Assembly (NCBI RefSeq): GCF_002252705.1
Contig: NZ_NQLA01000014.1
Span: 1 to 62,170, forward strand
Direction of reading: 5' to 3'
Origin: Vulcanococcus limneticus LL
GTDB lineage: Bacteria; Cyanobacteriota; Cyanobacteriia; PCC-6307; Cyanobiaceae
DNA length: 62,170 nt
Shown piece by piece: positions 8,564-16,557 of the stretch. The number at the start of each line of letters is the position of its first letter. Within the stretch, counting starts at the first letter, position 1. The notes beneath the pieces were generated by a model. The model did not search any database and was not told the origin of the DNA. It worked only from the letters and a program-made list of their open reading frames with translations. The position numbers were made by a program, and so were the translations under genes.

Positions 8564-8590
8564 AAAAAAGGCGGACCCCCTAGGCCCGCC
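8564..8590 (-). terminator. rho-independent terminator on the minus strand
   Basis: Read on the minus strand: GGCGGGCC, loop TAGGG, GGTCCGCC (8-bp stem with one G-U pair), then six T residues. It lies 41 bases after the stop of the small gene at 8631-8807, which supports an independent short transcript there. Confidence 0.75.
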
Positions 8591-8630
8591 CACGTGTGAC
8601 GAACGACCCGTGCTGAGAGTCGCGGTGGGA

Positions 8631-8807
8631 TCATCCTCCAACGAGCGCAATGGCCATGTGGCCCAGACCACATCGAGGCGAGATGCAGACCAGCCCAGCG
8701 TCAACGGCCCACAGCAGCCAAGGAAGTCCGCCCAGAAGGTGAGCCAATAGGGGCCAGTCTCGCTCTGGTGAGCAAACCACGCCCGATGAAGCGACAAAGC
8801 ACCGCAT
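8631..8807 (-). CDS. small hydrophobic protein (58 aa), unrecognised
   Basis: ATG 8807 is preceded by AGGGG six bases upstream, and TGA 8631 is followed 41 bases on by a terminator. The peptide begins MRCFVASS, then ERDWPLLAHLLGGLPWLLWA forms an amphipathic or membrane stretch, and a second hydrophobic stretch ends HMAIALVGG. A GTG nine codons in is an alternative start. It sits between the terminators of the cysT-cysW unit and its own, so it appears to be a separate transcription unit. It is favoured over the longer overlapping frame because that frame reads through the terminator. Function unknown. Confidence 0.5.
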   Translation of the reverse strand: MRCFVASSGVVCSPERDWPLLAHLLGGLPWLLWAVDAGLVCISPRCGLGHMAIALVGG

Positions 8808-8914
8808 CGATCCCCTGGCCCGGGGACAGTGCGGCTAGGCCAACCGACTAAGTCTCCGCTACTGGACCACTGGAAGCATCCCCACCAGCGCTCCCATGCG
8901 CCTGTCAGCACAAG

Positions 8915-8944
8915 AAAAAAGGGGAGCAGCTACAGCTACTCCCC
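8915..8944 (-). terminator. rho-independent terminator of cysT-cysW
   Basis: On the minus strand: GGGGAGTAGC, loop TGTA, GCTGCTCCCC (10-bp stem with one wobble), then six T residues. It lies 117 bases after the cysW stop. Confidence 0.85.
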
Positions 8945-9060
8945 AGGAGGACATCCGTTTGTAATGATGAAGAGAAGATATGCCTGAGAGCCACCAAGGA
9001 AGCCAGTGAGAGCCTGATCTCCGTAAATCAGTCACAGACTGAATCGCAGCCAGAGAGTCC

Positions 9061-9960
9061 TCAGGAATCAGCCCTGAGGGCCCGCTTCTCCTTCTCAAGG
9101 ATCTGCTCCACCAAGATCTTGAGCAGCAGCGAAACGATCGCCACACCAGCCAGCACCAGGGCAGCCCCAAAGGCCAATTCCGTGTGGTACTGCTTGTAGG
9201 CATCTTCCACGAACAGGGGCAAGGTCTGGGTCTGGCCAGCAACGTTGCCACTCACGACCGACACCGCACCGAATTCACCAAGGGCGCGGGCCGTGGTGAG
9301 GATCAGGCCGTAGAGGGCAGCCCAGCGCACCGAGGGCAGGGTTACCTTCCAGAACACCTGCCAATCGCTGGCACCCAGGGTCTTGGCGGCCTCCTCCTGG
9401 TCCCAGCCCTCCTCCTCCAGCAGGGGGATCACTTCGCGGGCCATGAAGGGGAAGGTCACCAGAATGGTGGCCAGCACGATGCCCGGCCAGGAGAAGATGA
9501 TCTTCCATCCCAGGCTGTTGATCACCCCGGCAAACAGGCCGTGGTTGGGGCTGTAGAGCAGCACCAGCATCAGGCCCACCACCACCGGTGAGATCGAGAA
9601 CGGCAGGTCAATGATGCTGAGCAGCAGGGCCTTGCCGCGGAACTTGCGGCGGGCAATGGCGGTGGCTGCCGCCAGGCCGAAGATCGTATTGGCCGGAACG
9701 GCAATCGCCGTGGCGAACAGGGTGAGCCGCAGGGCGTGGAGCAAATCCTCGTTGGTGAGGTTGTCGAGAAAGGGCTGCAGACCCTTGGCAAAGGCCTGCA
9801 CCACCACCGAGAGGGCCGGCAGCAGAATCACCGTGCCCACGTAGAGGCAGGCCACAACCACGATGAGGGCAGGAACTGCAGACTTGGCCCGATCGCTGAA
9901 CGTGGGCTTCACCCACTGGGGGGGCTGAATGTCCTCAAGAGGTGGAACAACAATGGTCAT
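9061..9960 (-). CDS. cysW: sulfate/thiosulfate ABC transporter permease CysW
   Basis: A 299-residue inner-membrane permease with six hydrophobic segments and the ATPase-contacting EAA loop (EEAAKTLGASDWQVFWKVTL, followed by ARALGEFGAVSV). The SPVVVGLMLVLLYSPNHGLF stretch is typical of CysW. Together with CysT it forms the membrane channel for sulfate or thiosulfate supplied by the binding protein SbpA (16558). It is the second gene of a cysT-cysW unit with about 94 bases between the genes. The cognate ATPase gene cysA is not in this window. Confidence 0.92.
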   Translation of the reverse strand: MTIVVPPLEDIQPPQWVKPTFSDRAKSAVPALIVVVACLYVGTVILLPALSVVVQAFAKGLQPFLDNLTNEDLLHALRLTLFATAIAVPANTIFGLAAATAIARRKFRGKALLLSIIDLPFSISPVVVGLMLVLLYSPNHGLFAGVINSLGWKIIFSWPGIVLATILVTFPFMAREVIPLLEEEGWDQEEAAKTLGASDWQVFWKVTLPSVRWAALYGLILTTARALGEFGAVSVVSGNVAGQTQTLPLFVEDAYKQYHTELAFGAALVLAGVAIVSLLLKILVEQILEKEKRALRADS

Positions 9961-10054
9961 GACAAGGACGGGCAGGACAAGGAACGGACTGGAAACGGAC
10001 GATTGCTGGGTCTGATGATCAATAGGGGATGGAGGGCAGTACGGAACCCCGCAC

Positions 10055-10912
10055 TCAATTGGCGCTCTCGGAGCCTTGATAGCGCTGGCCCCAGACCTGG
10101 ATGAAGTTGATCACGGCCAGGCTCACCAGCGAGAAGAGCAGCATCACGCTGCCAATCACCGTGGCGGAATTGAAGTCGTATTCCTCAAGCTTCTGGATGA
10201 TCAAGGTGGGGGTGATCAGATCCTTGAATGGCACGTTGCTGGCGATCATCACCACCGATCCGTATTCCCCCACCGCCCGGCTGAACCCCTGGGCAATGCC
10301 CGCCAGGATGGCGGGGAACAGCTGGGGCAGGATCACCAGGAAGAACGTCTGCAGCTGGTTGGCCCCCAGGCAGGCGGAGGCCTCCTCCTGCTCTTTCTCC
10401 AGGGAGCGCAGCACCGGCTCCACCGTGCGCACCACGAAGGGCAGGGAGATGAACACCATGGCCACGGCTACGCCGTAGATGGTGAACGACACCTTGAGTC
10501 CGAACAGGTCGTAGAGCGGCTTGCCCATCCAGCCCTCCTCGCTGTACACGTAGGAGAGGGCCAGACCCGCCACGGCGGTGGGCAGGGCGAAGGGCAGGTC
10601 GATCAGGGCGTCGAGCAGGCGCTGGCCGGGAAAACGGCAGCGGATCAACGCCCAGGCCACCACCAGGCCAAAAAATCCATTGATCAGGCTGGCCACGAAG
10701 GCAACCCCGAAACTCACCTTGTAACTGGCCACCGCTTCAGAGCTGGTCGCGGCGGCCCAGAACTCGGGTGGGCTCACCTGGCCGGCCTTGAGGAACATGC
10801 CGATCAGGGGCAGGAACAGGATCAGGCCGAGGTAGGTCCAGGTGATGCGCCAGGACCAGCTCGGCAGCTTCAACCTCGGCAGACGCCTGGGACGGGACGG
10901 GACGGAGACCAT
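10055..10912 (-). CDS. cysT: sulfate/thiosulfate ABC transporter permease CysT
   Basis: A 285-residue permease, partner of CysW. It has a basic, proline-rich N-terminus, six hydrophobic segments, the ALPTAVAGLALSYVYSEEGW signature, and the EAA loop ASACLGANQLQTFFLVILPQ followed by SRAVGEYGSVV. It is first in the cysT-cysW unit and divergent from an Rrf2-family regulator, with a 193-base shared upstream region, an arrangement suggesting that the regulator controls it (inference). Confidence 0.92.
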   Translation of the reverse strand: MVSVPSRPRRLPRLKLPSWSWRITWTYLGLILFLPLIGMFLKAGQVSPPEFWAAATSSEAVASYKVSFGVAFVASLINGFFGLVVAWALIRCRFPGQRLLDALIDLPFALPTAVAGLALSYVYSEEGWMGKPLYDLFGLKVSFTIYGVAVAMVFISLPFVVRTVEPVLRSLEKEQEEASACLGANQLQTFFLVILPQLFPAILAGIAQGFSRAVGEYGSVVMIASNVPFKDLITPTLIIQKLEEYDFNSATVIGSVMLLFSLVSLAVINFIQVWGQRYQGSESAN

Positions 10913-11105
10913 GGCGCCGGGAAGGACCTTGCAAGGCCAGATGACTGGGCCTCAGCTTAAACAACGGTTCTCCAACGCGCTTTTTGAGAATCTCCCGCAG
11001 CTGTGCCCGCGACAACCGACGCTCCAGCCGAACCCGCGACGGCCCACTCGGGCAAGCACTTAGAACACATTCTCGATCGGCTTATCGTCATAGATTCGCC
11101 GGGTT
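10913..11105. promoter_or_regulatory. divergent intergenic region of cysT and the Rrf2 regulator
   Basis: Contains an imperfect inverted repeat, GGTTCTC (10966-10972) and GAGAATC (10986-10992) separated by 13 bases, within about 80 bases of the cysT start, and AT-richer sequence before the regulator. Which protein binds here, if any, is not shown by the sequence. Confidence 0.3.
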
Positions 11106-11555
11106 GTGTCGCGCCATTCGGTGTTCTCGGTCACCTTCCGCTACGCCCTGATCAGCCTGCTGGAGATCGCGGCAGCGAGCGAAGGGCTGCAGGCCGGCGT
11201 GATCGCCTCGCGTCACAACCTCTCGGGCCGCTACCTCTCCAACGTGCTCAGCGACCTCAAGCGCCTCGGGCTGGTCACCAGCCAGAAGGGCCGCAAGGGC
11301 GGCTACCAGCTGGCCCGGCCCGCCCATGACATCAACCTGCTGCTGCTGTATCAGGGCCTGGCGGGCGCAGGAGCCGAGGGGAGCGGCGAGCAGGGTCCCG
11401 ATGGGACCGAATCCTGCCGGGCGGACCAGTGGCTGCGGGCGGTGGAGCGGCGCTGGCGCGAGGAGCTGGGCAATACCAACCTGGCTGACGTGGACCGCAG
11501 CCTGAACCTGGAGCCCAGCCCCAGCTCGGACGATGGACTCAGGCAGGCTCAGTAG
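11106..11555 (+). CDS. Rrf2-family transcriptional regulator
   Basis: A 149-residue protein with an N-terminal winged helix-turn-helix (about residues 10-70: VTFRYALISLLEIAA, later SGRYLSNVLSDLKRLGLVTS and the wing motif KGRKGGYQLARPA). The C-terminal half has one cysteine and lacks the three-Cys cluster of Fe-S sensors such as IscR. It is divergent from cysT, so control of sulfate uptake is plausible; the Rrf2 protein CymR does this for cysteine metabolism in Firmicutes. The start is GTG 11106; GTG 11121 is also possible. Its 3' end overlaps the convergent next gene by seven bases. Confidence 0.8.
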   Translation: MSRHSVFSVTFRYALISLLEIAAASEGLQAGVIASRHNLSGRYLSNVLSDLKRLGLVTSQKGRKGGYQLARPAHDINLLLLYQGLAGAGAEGSGEQGPDGTESCRADQWLRAVERRWREELGNTNLADVDRSLNLEPSPSSDDGLRQAQ

Positions 11556-12751
11556 GACCAGTTCTGGCGGGTCATGAGGCTGTAGGTGCCATCGAACAAG
11601 TTGATGCGCCGGGGAATCAGGTGCAGGTCCCGCAGGATGTTGGCCTGGTGCTGGAGGGCATGCAGGGAGTCCGGGTCGAGGGGGATCACCGCCCGCTGGG
11701 CCGCCAGCGAGCGCAGGTGATCGAGGGCCGCCGGGTCGATCGACACCCGGGCCGTGAGCCGCTCCAGGGCGTCCAGCTCCTCCCGGGCCGCCAGGGCGCC
11801 GGCCTCGTTCACCTCCTCCAGAAGCAGCTTGAGCACCGCGGGGTAGTCGCGCACCAGTTCGGGAACGGCGTAATAGAGGGTGGGCAACTGCTCGGTGGCA
11901 TCGCCACCGAACACCGAGCGCACCGTGGCAATCGGGCGGCCCGGGTAGGCCTTGCGCGTTTCGGTCACGGCATAGGGCATCCAGATGGCCCAGGCATCCA
12001 GTTCACCGCGACGAAAGCGGGGCAAGGCATCCGGCTGGGGCAGGTAGACGATCTCCACGTCGTCGAGGCCCAGCTGCGCCTGGCGCAGGGCCTCGATCAG
12101 CACGAAGTGGGCGCTGGAGCCCTGGTCCACGGCGATGGTGCGGCCGCGCAGCTCGGCCACGCCCTGGATCGCCGAGAGGTTGGGCACCAGGATCGCGTCC
12201 TGGTTGGGGTTGGTGTATTTGTCGCGGGCCACCCTCATGAACAGGTGATCGGCGGCCTGGGAGAACAGGCTGGCGGTGCCGCCGCCGCCGCAGAAGTCGA
12301 TCTCGCCGTTGCTGAGGGCCTCCAGCATTGAGGAGGCCGCCGCGAAGCTGCGCCATTGCAGGGCGACACCGAGGGGAGCGAGCCGTTGCTCCAGCAGATG
12401 GCGATCCCTCAGCACCTCCAGGTGCACCATGCCCTCGGGCACACCGATGCTGAGCTGCTTGAGGCGACGGGCCTGGGCCGCCAGGCCCTGGCGCTGGTTG
12501 CGGCCGGAACCTCGCGCCAGCAGCCGATCGACGACCACGCAGCCCGCCAGGAACACGGCGAACAGCAGCACCGTCTCGGCCAAACGGCTGGGCGGAGGGG
12601 CGCTCTGGGCCGGGGGCAGGGCGGGGACCGCCAGCGGCAGGGCTCCCAGGCCGGCGCCCAGGGACAGGCTCACCGCCAGGGCCAGGCTGGCGACCAGCAG
12701 AACTCGCAGCCAACGCCGCAGGGGAAGGCGCGTCAGCCAGGGCCTCAGCAT
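11549..12751 (-). CDS. membrane-anchored substrate-binding protein, sulfonate/nitrate (SsuA-like) type
   Basis: A 400-residue protein. Two hydrophobic N-terminal segments (about 14-42 and 58-77) precede a periplasmic binding domain of the SsuA/TauA/NrtA class, beginning LKQLSIGVPEGMVHLEVL. It contains EIDFCGGGGTASLFSQA and GRTIAVDQGSSAHFVLIEAL, both typical of this fold. The double hydrophobic start is unlike the single signal peptide of soluble binding proteins. No permease or ATPase of its own lies nearby, so it may serve a transporter encoded elsewhere or act as a sensor. ATG 12751 is chosen because the frame upstream shows no protein-like character. Confidence 0.72.
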   Translation of the reverse strand: MLRPWLTRLPLRRWLRVLLVASLALAVSLSLGAGLGALPLAVPALPPAQSAPPPSRLAETVLLFAVFLAGCVVVDRLLARGSGRNQRQGLAAQARRLKQLSIGVPEGMVHLEVLRDRHLLEQRLAPLGVALQWRSFAAASSMLEALSNGEIDFCGGGGTASLFSQAADHLFMRVARDKYTNPNQDAILVPNLSAIQGVAELRGRTIAVDQGSSAHFVLIEALRQAQLGLDDVEIVYLPQPDALPRFRRGELDAWAIWMPYAVTETRKAYPGRPIATVRSVFGGDATEQLPTLYYAVPELVRDYPAVLKLLLEEVNEAGALAAREELDALERLTARVSIDPAALDHLRSLAAQRAVIPLDPDSLHALQHQANILRDLHLIPRRINLFDGTYSLMTRQNWSY

Positions 12752-12880
12752 GGGTGGTCTGCCGCCGGTACCAGACCCATTCAACCCAACCACAGGCTGG
12801 AACGATCCTGAGCCAGGGCAGGCGCAAGGGGTGTGGTGGGCATTACAGGGAGTAGGCCCATCAGCCCATAGATTCGCGGC

Positions 12881-13555
12881 ATGGCGAGTCTCCTCGGCAC
12901 CCTGCAGACAGGCGTGGCCGTAGCCATCGCCACCACATTCGACGACAACATCTACCTCACAGGCTTCTTCAGTGAGGTGAACCGTCGTTTTCGGCCCCTG
13001 CACGTGGTGGTGGGGGAGCTGGTGGGGTTCAGCGTGCTGATGGCCATCAGCCTGCTCTGCTTCGCCCTGGCCACCCAGGTCCCCGGTGAGGTGACCGGCT
13101 GGCTGGGGGCGGTGCCGATCTTGATGGGTGTGCGCAATCTGGTGAGCCTGTGGCAGGCCCGGGACAGCAGCGACAGCGAGGAACGCGACTACCGCCAGCG
13201 CTTCGCCGCCTACCACGGCTTCCGCTCAAGGCGCGTGGGCTTGCTGGAGGTGCTGCGTGACCGCAAGACCTACTCGGTGTCGGCGGTGACGATCTCCAAC
13301 GGCGGCAACAATCTGGCCATCTACATCCCCCTGTTCACCAGCAGCACCCTGGGGCAACTGGCGCTGATCGTGCCGATCTGCTATCTGGCGGTATTGACCT
13401 GGCTGTTCCTCTCCTACCGGCTCACCCGGCTGCCAGGCATCGCCGTGGTGCTGAGCCGCTACGCCAACCACGTATTCCCCTTCGTGCTGATGTGGCTGGG
13501 ATTCCGCATCCTCAACGACAGCGGCGCCCTTGCTCTGCTGGGGAAAGCGGCCTGA
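12881..13555 (+). CDS. CadD-family cadmium resistance transporter
   Basis: A 224-residue six-helix membrane protein with the paired motifs ATTFDDNIYLTGFF near the N-terminus and TISNGGNNLAIYIPLFT in the second half, the standard CadD arrangement. Export of Cd2+ or a similar ion is inferred. It is divergent from the SsuA-like gene. It differs clearly from the other CadD-like protein at 4384, so the two are not a recent duplication. Confidence 0.8.
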   Translation: MASLLGTLQTGVAVAIATTFDDNIYLTGFFSEVNRRFRPLHVVVGELVGFSVLMAISLLCFALATQVPGEVTGWLGAVPILMGVRNLVSLWQARDSSDSEERDYRQRFAAYHGFRSRRVGLLEVLRDRKTYSVSAVTISNGGNNLAIYIPLFTSSTLGQLALIVPICYLAVLTWLFLSYRLTRLPGIAVVLSRYANHVFPFVLMWLGFRILNDSGALALLGKAA

Positions 13556-13589
13556 TAAAGGCCTAAATCAGCTCGCATGAATCCGCATG

Positions 13590-13618
13590 AAAAAGGCGTG
13601 GACCTTGCAGCCCACGCC
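13590..13618 (-). terminator. rho-independent terminator after the rhodanese gene
   Basis: On the minus strand: GGCGTGG and CCACGCC stem (7 bp), then five T residues. A further perfect 9-bp hairpin without a T tract (AGGCCAGCG/CGCTGGCCT, about 13684-13708) lies between it and the gene. Confidence 0.75.
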
Positions 13619-13718
13619 TCCGGATGTTTGGTTGCGCTACTCGGGTGCGTGTATGTGATGCGCTTGCCCTTGGTGGTTCAAGCCAGGCCAGCGGGTTTCG
13701 CTGGCCTGACCGACTCAT

Positions 13719-14681
13719 TCACTTGGGCGCCGTGGGATCGGGGCCGGTGCTCAGTGGGTTGGAGGTGGCGCTGTATTCCGTCCAGGAGCCCTCGTAGACA
13801 CGCACGTTGGGATAGCCCAGCAGGTGCTTGAGCACGATGTACTGCAGGCTGGCCTCACGGCCGGTGCTGCAGGAGATGATCACGGTCTTGTCGGGCGTCA
13901 CGCCGCGCGACACAAACAGCTTGCGCAGGGCCTCGACCGACTTGAACTTATGGGGGTTCTTGAGGGCCTCTTCGGCGTTGTTGGCCTCGGTGGCTGCCTG
14001 CCAGGGGATGTTGATGGCCCCGGGGATGTGACCATTGCGGATGAAGGTCTGGTCGGTGCCCTCAAACTGGGCCTTGGGGCGCGGATCCACGATCACCACA
14101 TTGGGCTTGCCCACCAGGGGAAGCAGGTCCTTGAGGGTGATGTTCAGGCCCTTCACATCGGTGGTCTTGAAGGTGCCGGGGCGGTAGGTGGGGAACGCCT
14201 TGGTGGTGGGGGAGCCGGCGGCCTTGTAGCCACTCAGGCCACCGTCGAGCACGGCGACACGGGGCACACCGCTCTTCTCGAGGATGTAGGCCACCAGGGT
14301 GGCGCCGAGCACGTTGGTGCCGTCGGAGTAGACGAGCACCGAATCCCTGTTGGAGATCCCAGATTTGCTCAGCAGATTGGCCAGATCAGCGGCGGGCCAG
14401 ATCTGATAGGGCAGCCGACCATTGGAGCCCCGGAAGGCCTGCTCGGAGATATGCACCGCATTGGGAACGTGGCCAGCGACGTAGTCGAGCGGCGGCACGG
14501 GGCGCACATCAAGGATCTTCCACTGACCCGAGCGGGAGGCCTGGGCGGCCTCCGCGGGGGTGGCCAGCTGAATCGTGGTATTGGCGGAGGCGGCCCCGGC
14601 CTGCAGGGGCAGAACCGACACGGCCGCGGCGGCAGCGAAGCCTGCCAGCAGGCGGCGGCGGGAGGTGAGTTGGCGAAGCAC
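13719..14681 (-). CDS. rhdA: periplasmic thiosulfate sulfurtransferase (rhodanese)
   Basis: A 320-residue two-domain rhodanese that transfers sulfane sulfur from thiosulfate to an acceptor. The N-terminus (TSRRRLLAGFAAAAAVSVLP) is a Tat-like signal peptide, so the enzyme is probably periplasmic. The first rhodanese domain (about 38-160) is the inactive type, with a serine loop (LVYSDGTN). The second (about 170-300) has the active-site loop CSTGREASLQ. The start is GTG. In Synechococcus elongatus PCC 7942 a sulfur-regulated periplasmic rhodanese (RhdA) is encoded beside the sulfate transport genes and cysR, matching this neighbourhood. Confidence 0.82.
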   Translation of the reverse strand: MLRQLTSRRRLLAGFAAAAAVSVLPLQAGAASANTTIQLATPAEAAQASRSGQWKILDVRPVPPLDYVAGHVPNAVHISEQAFRGSNGRLPYQIWPAADLANLLSKSGISNRDSVLVYSDGTNVLGATLVAYILEKSGVPRVAVLDGGLSGYKAAGSPTTKAFPTYRPGTFKTTDVKGLNITLKDLLPLVGKPNVVIVDPRPKAQFEGTDQTFIRNGHIPGAINIPWQAATEANNAEEALKNPHKFKSVEALRKLFVSRGVTPDKTVIISCSTGREASLQYIVLKHLLGYPNVRVYEGSWTEYSATSNPLSTGPDPTAPK

Positions 14682-14891
14682 CAGCGTTACCCGGTTATCC
14701 CGAGCGAAATTACGCCCTTTATCTTAGGAATGGACTTGGCCGCGTTGTGTAAACGCTGCCACACGCTGACAGGGCACAAAAGCAGCGCCCCTCAGCCCAT
14801 CGGGCTCCGTCCAATCCTTGCTTGCCCCATAGCAACAGAAAAGGTGGTCGCGATGGACCACCCCTGTTGACTTGGCCAAACGGCAACGGAT

Positions 14892-15119
14892 TCAGCCGTA
14901 CACCAGCGGATGCACCGTGGGATCGAAAACCGGTCGCTGGCGCGGGGTTGGCGTCTCACTGGTTTCAGGCCAGAAGGCGGCCAGGCGTCCGTCGGAGCGG
15001 AACTGGGCGAGGGTCAGCCCATCCTGATGGCGCAGGAGCTGACCGTTCTTGAAGCGCAGGGTGAAGCGTTGGGGCTCAGCACCGGAGCGACCGGTGGGCC
15101 TGGGAGCACGGAGTGCCAT
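14892..15119 (-). CDS. small basic hypothetical protein
   Basis: A 75-residue soluble protein with an Arg/Pro-rich N-terminus and a compact middle (RFTLRFKNGQLLRHQDGLTL). There are no membrane segments and no cysteines. No clear ribosome-binding site precedes ATG 15119. It sits between the Crp-family regulator and the rhodanese on the same strand. The calmly spaced gap and protein-like composition favour a real gene, but the family is unknown. Confidence 0.45.
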   Translation of the reverse strand: MALRAPRPTGRSGAEPQRFTLRFKNGQLLRHQDGLTLAQFRSDGRLAAFWPETSETPTPRQRPVFDPTVHPLVYG

Positions 15120-15177
15120 GGCAGGCAGAGGAAAGGGGTGAAGGGACGCGTGGAATCAATAGAAAGTCAGGCTGAGG

Positions 15178-15750
15178 TCAGATGACGCTGGGCACGAGGG
15201 CCACCGAGGGGATGAACAGGTCGTCCTTGCTGATCTGCTGCAACACACCCTCGCCCTTGTAGCGATTGAGCATCTTGGTGACGGTCACCCGGGTCAGGCC
15301 GCACAGATCGGCAAGTGACTTGTGGGTGAGGTTCATATCCTTCAACGACAGGCGGTAACCGCGGCTGCTCACTTGGCCGAAGCGACGGCCGATCCAGGCC
15401 AGAAGGGCCAGCAGGCGCTGGTCGGCGGAGCGGATGCGGTTGACCTGGAAGATCTCCTCGAGGTTCTTGATCTGCTGCAGGAGCAGCGCCTCGATGTCAG
15501 CCGGCTCGGGCTGGAACTGCTCCACCACCACGGTGGTGAGGCACTGGATTTCAACGGGCTTGAGGGCGGAGTAGGCGGCGGTGACCCAGTCACCGGGGCC
15601 CCAGACTCCGAGGGTGATGGTTTCGCCTTCTTCGTCCCAGGTGGCGGTGCGGATGTAACCCTCCTGGATCTTCCAGTTCAGGTTCTCCGGCAGCACGTCA
15701 TTGGGCTGCAGGGTGAGGCGGAGGGCTTGAGCGGTGGTGGTGGTGGCCAT
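15178..15750 (-). CDS. short Crp/Fnr-family regulator, CysR-like
   Basis: A 190-residue transcription factor. A shortened cyclic-nucleotide-binding-like beta domain (about 10-95, with GETITLGVWGPGDWVTAAY) and a dimerisation helix (about 95-120) precede a C-terminal helix-turn-helix (LTHKSLADLCGLTRVTVTKM at about 148-167). The family norm is about 220 residues, so the sensor domain is reduced and lacks the Arg/Ser pocket that binds cAMP. The position between sbpA and the rhodanese matches CysR of S. elongatus, a Crp-type activator in sulfur starvation; the equivalence is inferred. ATG 15750 is chosen. A TATGGT -10-like element lies about 100 bases upstream. Confidence 0.72.
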   Translation of the reverse strand: MATTTTAQALRLTLQPNDVLPENLNWKIQEGYIRTATWDEEGETITLGVWGPGDWVTAAYSALKPVEIQCLTTVVVEQFQPEPADIEALLLQQIKNLEEIFQVNRIRSADQRLLALLAWIGRRFGQVSSRGYRLSLKDMNLTHKSLADLCGLTRVTVTKMLNRYKGEGVLQQISKDDLFIPSVALVPSVI

Positions 15751-15977
15751 GGCGGTGTCGAGGCGAGAGGTGCATGGGGAATTCGGGGGCCGACAGCGGG
15801 TCGGCGGGACACATTCGGAAACAACAACAGCGCATGGGGCGCTCCGCGTGATGGTCAAACCATAGCACGCATACCCAATCGGCCAAGCGGGTTTTGAAAT
15901 CAGAACCAAGCACCGCCTGCCCGGTCCACGGGTCCTGGACCCGCAGACACCTGACCTGCCAGCTGCGAGCGCTGGGC

Positions 15978-16409
15978 TCAGATGAAGTACATGGCCTGGG
16001 CCTGGAGCAGGGCGTCGCGCCGCTCCAGCAGCTGCTGCAGGGTGGTGCCCTCCAGCAGGTCCAGCCGGGCCCGCTCCAATTGGCCGGCAAGACCATGGAG
16101 AACTTGGAATTCCGGCGTGCTGCGCTCGGCCGCATCGCGGGAAGCGGCATCGCCCTCCAGGCAGCTCACCACTTCCGACACCAACACGTCCGCCGGGGGC
16201 CTGACCAGCTGATACCCGCCCTTGGGACCGCGGATGCTGCGCAGGATGCCGCCGCGGCGCAGGCTGGTGAGCATCTGCTCCAGGTAGCGGTCGGGGATCG
16301 ACTGGCGGGAAGCGATCTCGGCCACCTGCAGCACCGCGCCACTGGAATAGATGGCGGCCAGCTCAATCAGGGCCACCAGGCCGTACTCGGTCTTGGAGCT
16401 GAAGGCCAC
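15978..16409 (-). CDS. Rrf2-family transcriptional regulator
   Basis: A 143-residue winged helix protein starting at GTG 16409 (VAFSSKTEYGLVALIELAA), the usual N-terminus of the family. The recognition region is SIPDRYLEQMLTSLRRGGIL and the wing is IRGPKGGYQLVRPP. One cysteine (SCLEGD) is present, but not the three-Cys cluster. It is divergent from sbpA and 226 bases upstream of the CysR-like gene on the same strand. It is the second Rrf2 protein in 5 kb and only distantly similar to the one at 11106. Confidence 0.8.
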   Translation of the reverse strand: MAFSSKTEYGLVALIELAAIYSSGAVLQVAEIASRQSIPDRYLEQMLTSLRRGGILRSIRGPKGGYQLVRPPADVLVSEVVSCLEGDAASRDAAERSTPEFQVLHGLAGQLERARLDLLEGTTLQQLLERRDALLQAQAMYFI

Positions 16410-16557
16410 GGGCTGGCGCGGGCGCAGGGTCTGGGCCGATTGTGACAGCAGCCACGCGGGATTCGGCGGTTCCGCGGAGTTCCCGATGGATGTAGTCGGG
16501 AATACTGGCGCCGACCCCACCAGCACCTATGTTGGGGTTGTGTCCCATCGGATTTGC

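Noticed and set aside
8387-8911. 174-codon minus-strand frame downstream of the porin
   Set aside because: It runs through the minus-strand terminator at 8564-8590 and the porin terminator. The shorter frame at 8631-8807 has a ribosome-binding site and ends before the terminator.
13640-13710. Possible tRNA because of GGTTCAAGCC and a hairpin
   Set aside because: No acceptor stem, anticodon arm or CCA-compatible end could be folded around it. The hairpin sits in the rhodanese 3' region.
14910-15185. 91-codon plus-strand frame overlapping the small gene at 14892
   Set aside because: Composition is that of an antisense frame, and it overlaps the end of the CysR-like gene. The minus-strand frame fits the surrounding gene order better.
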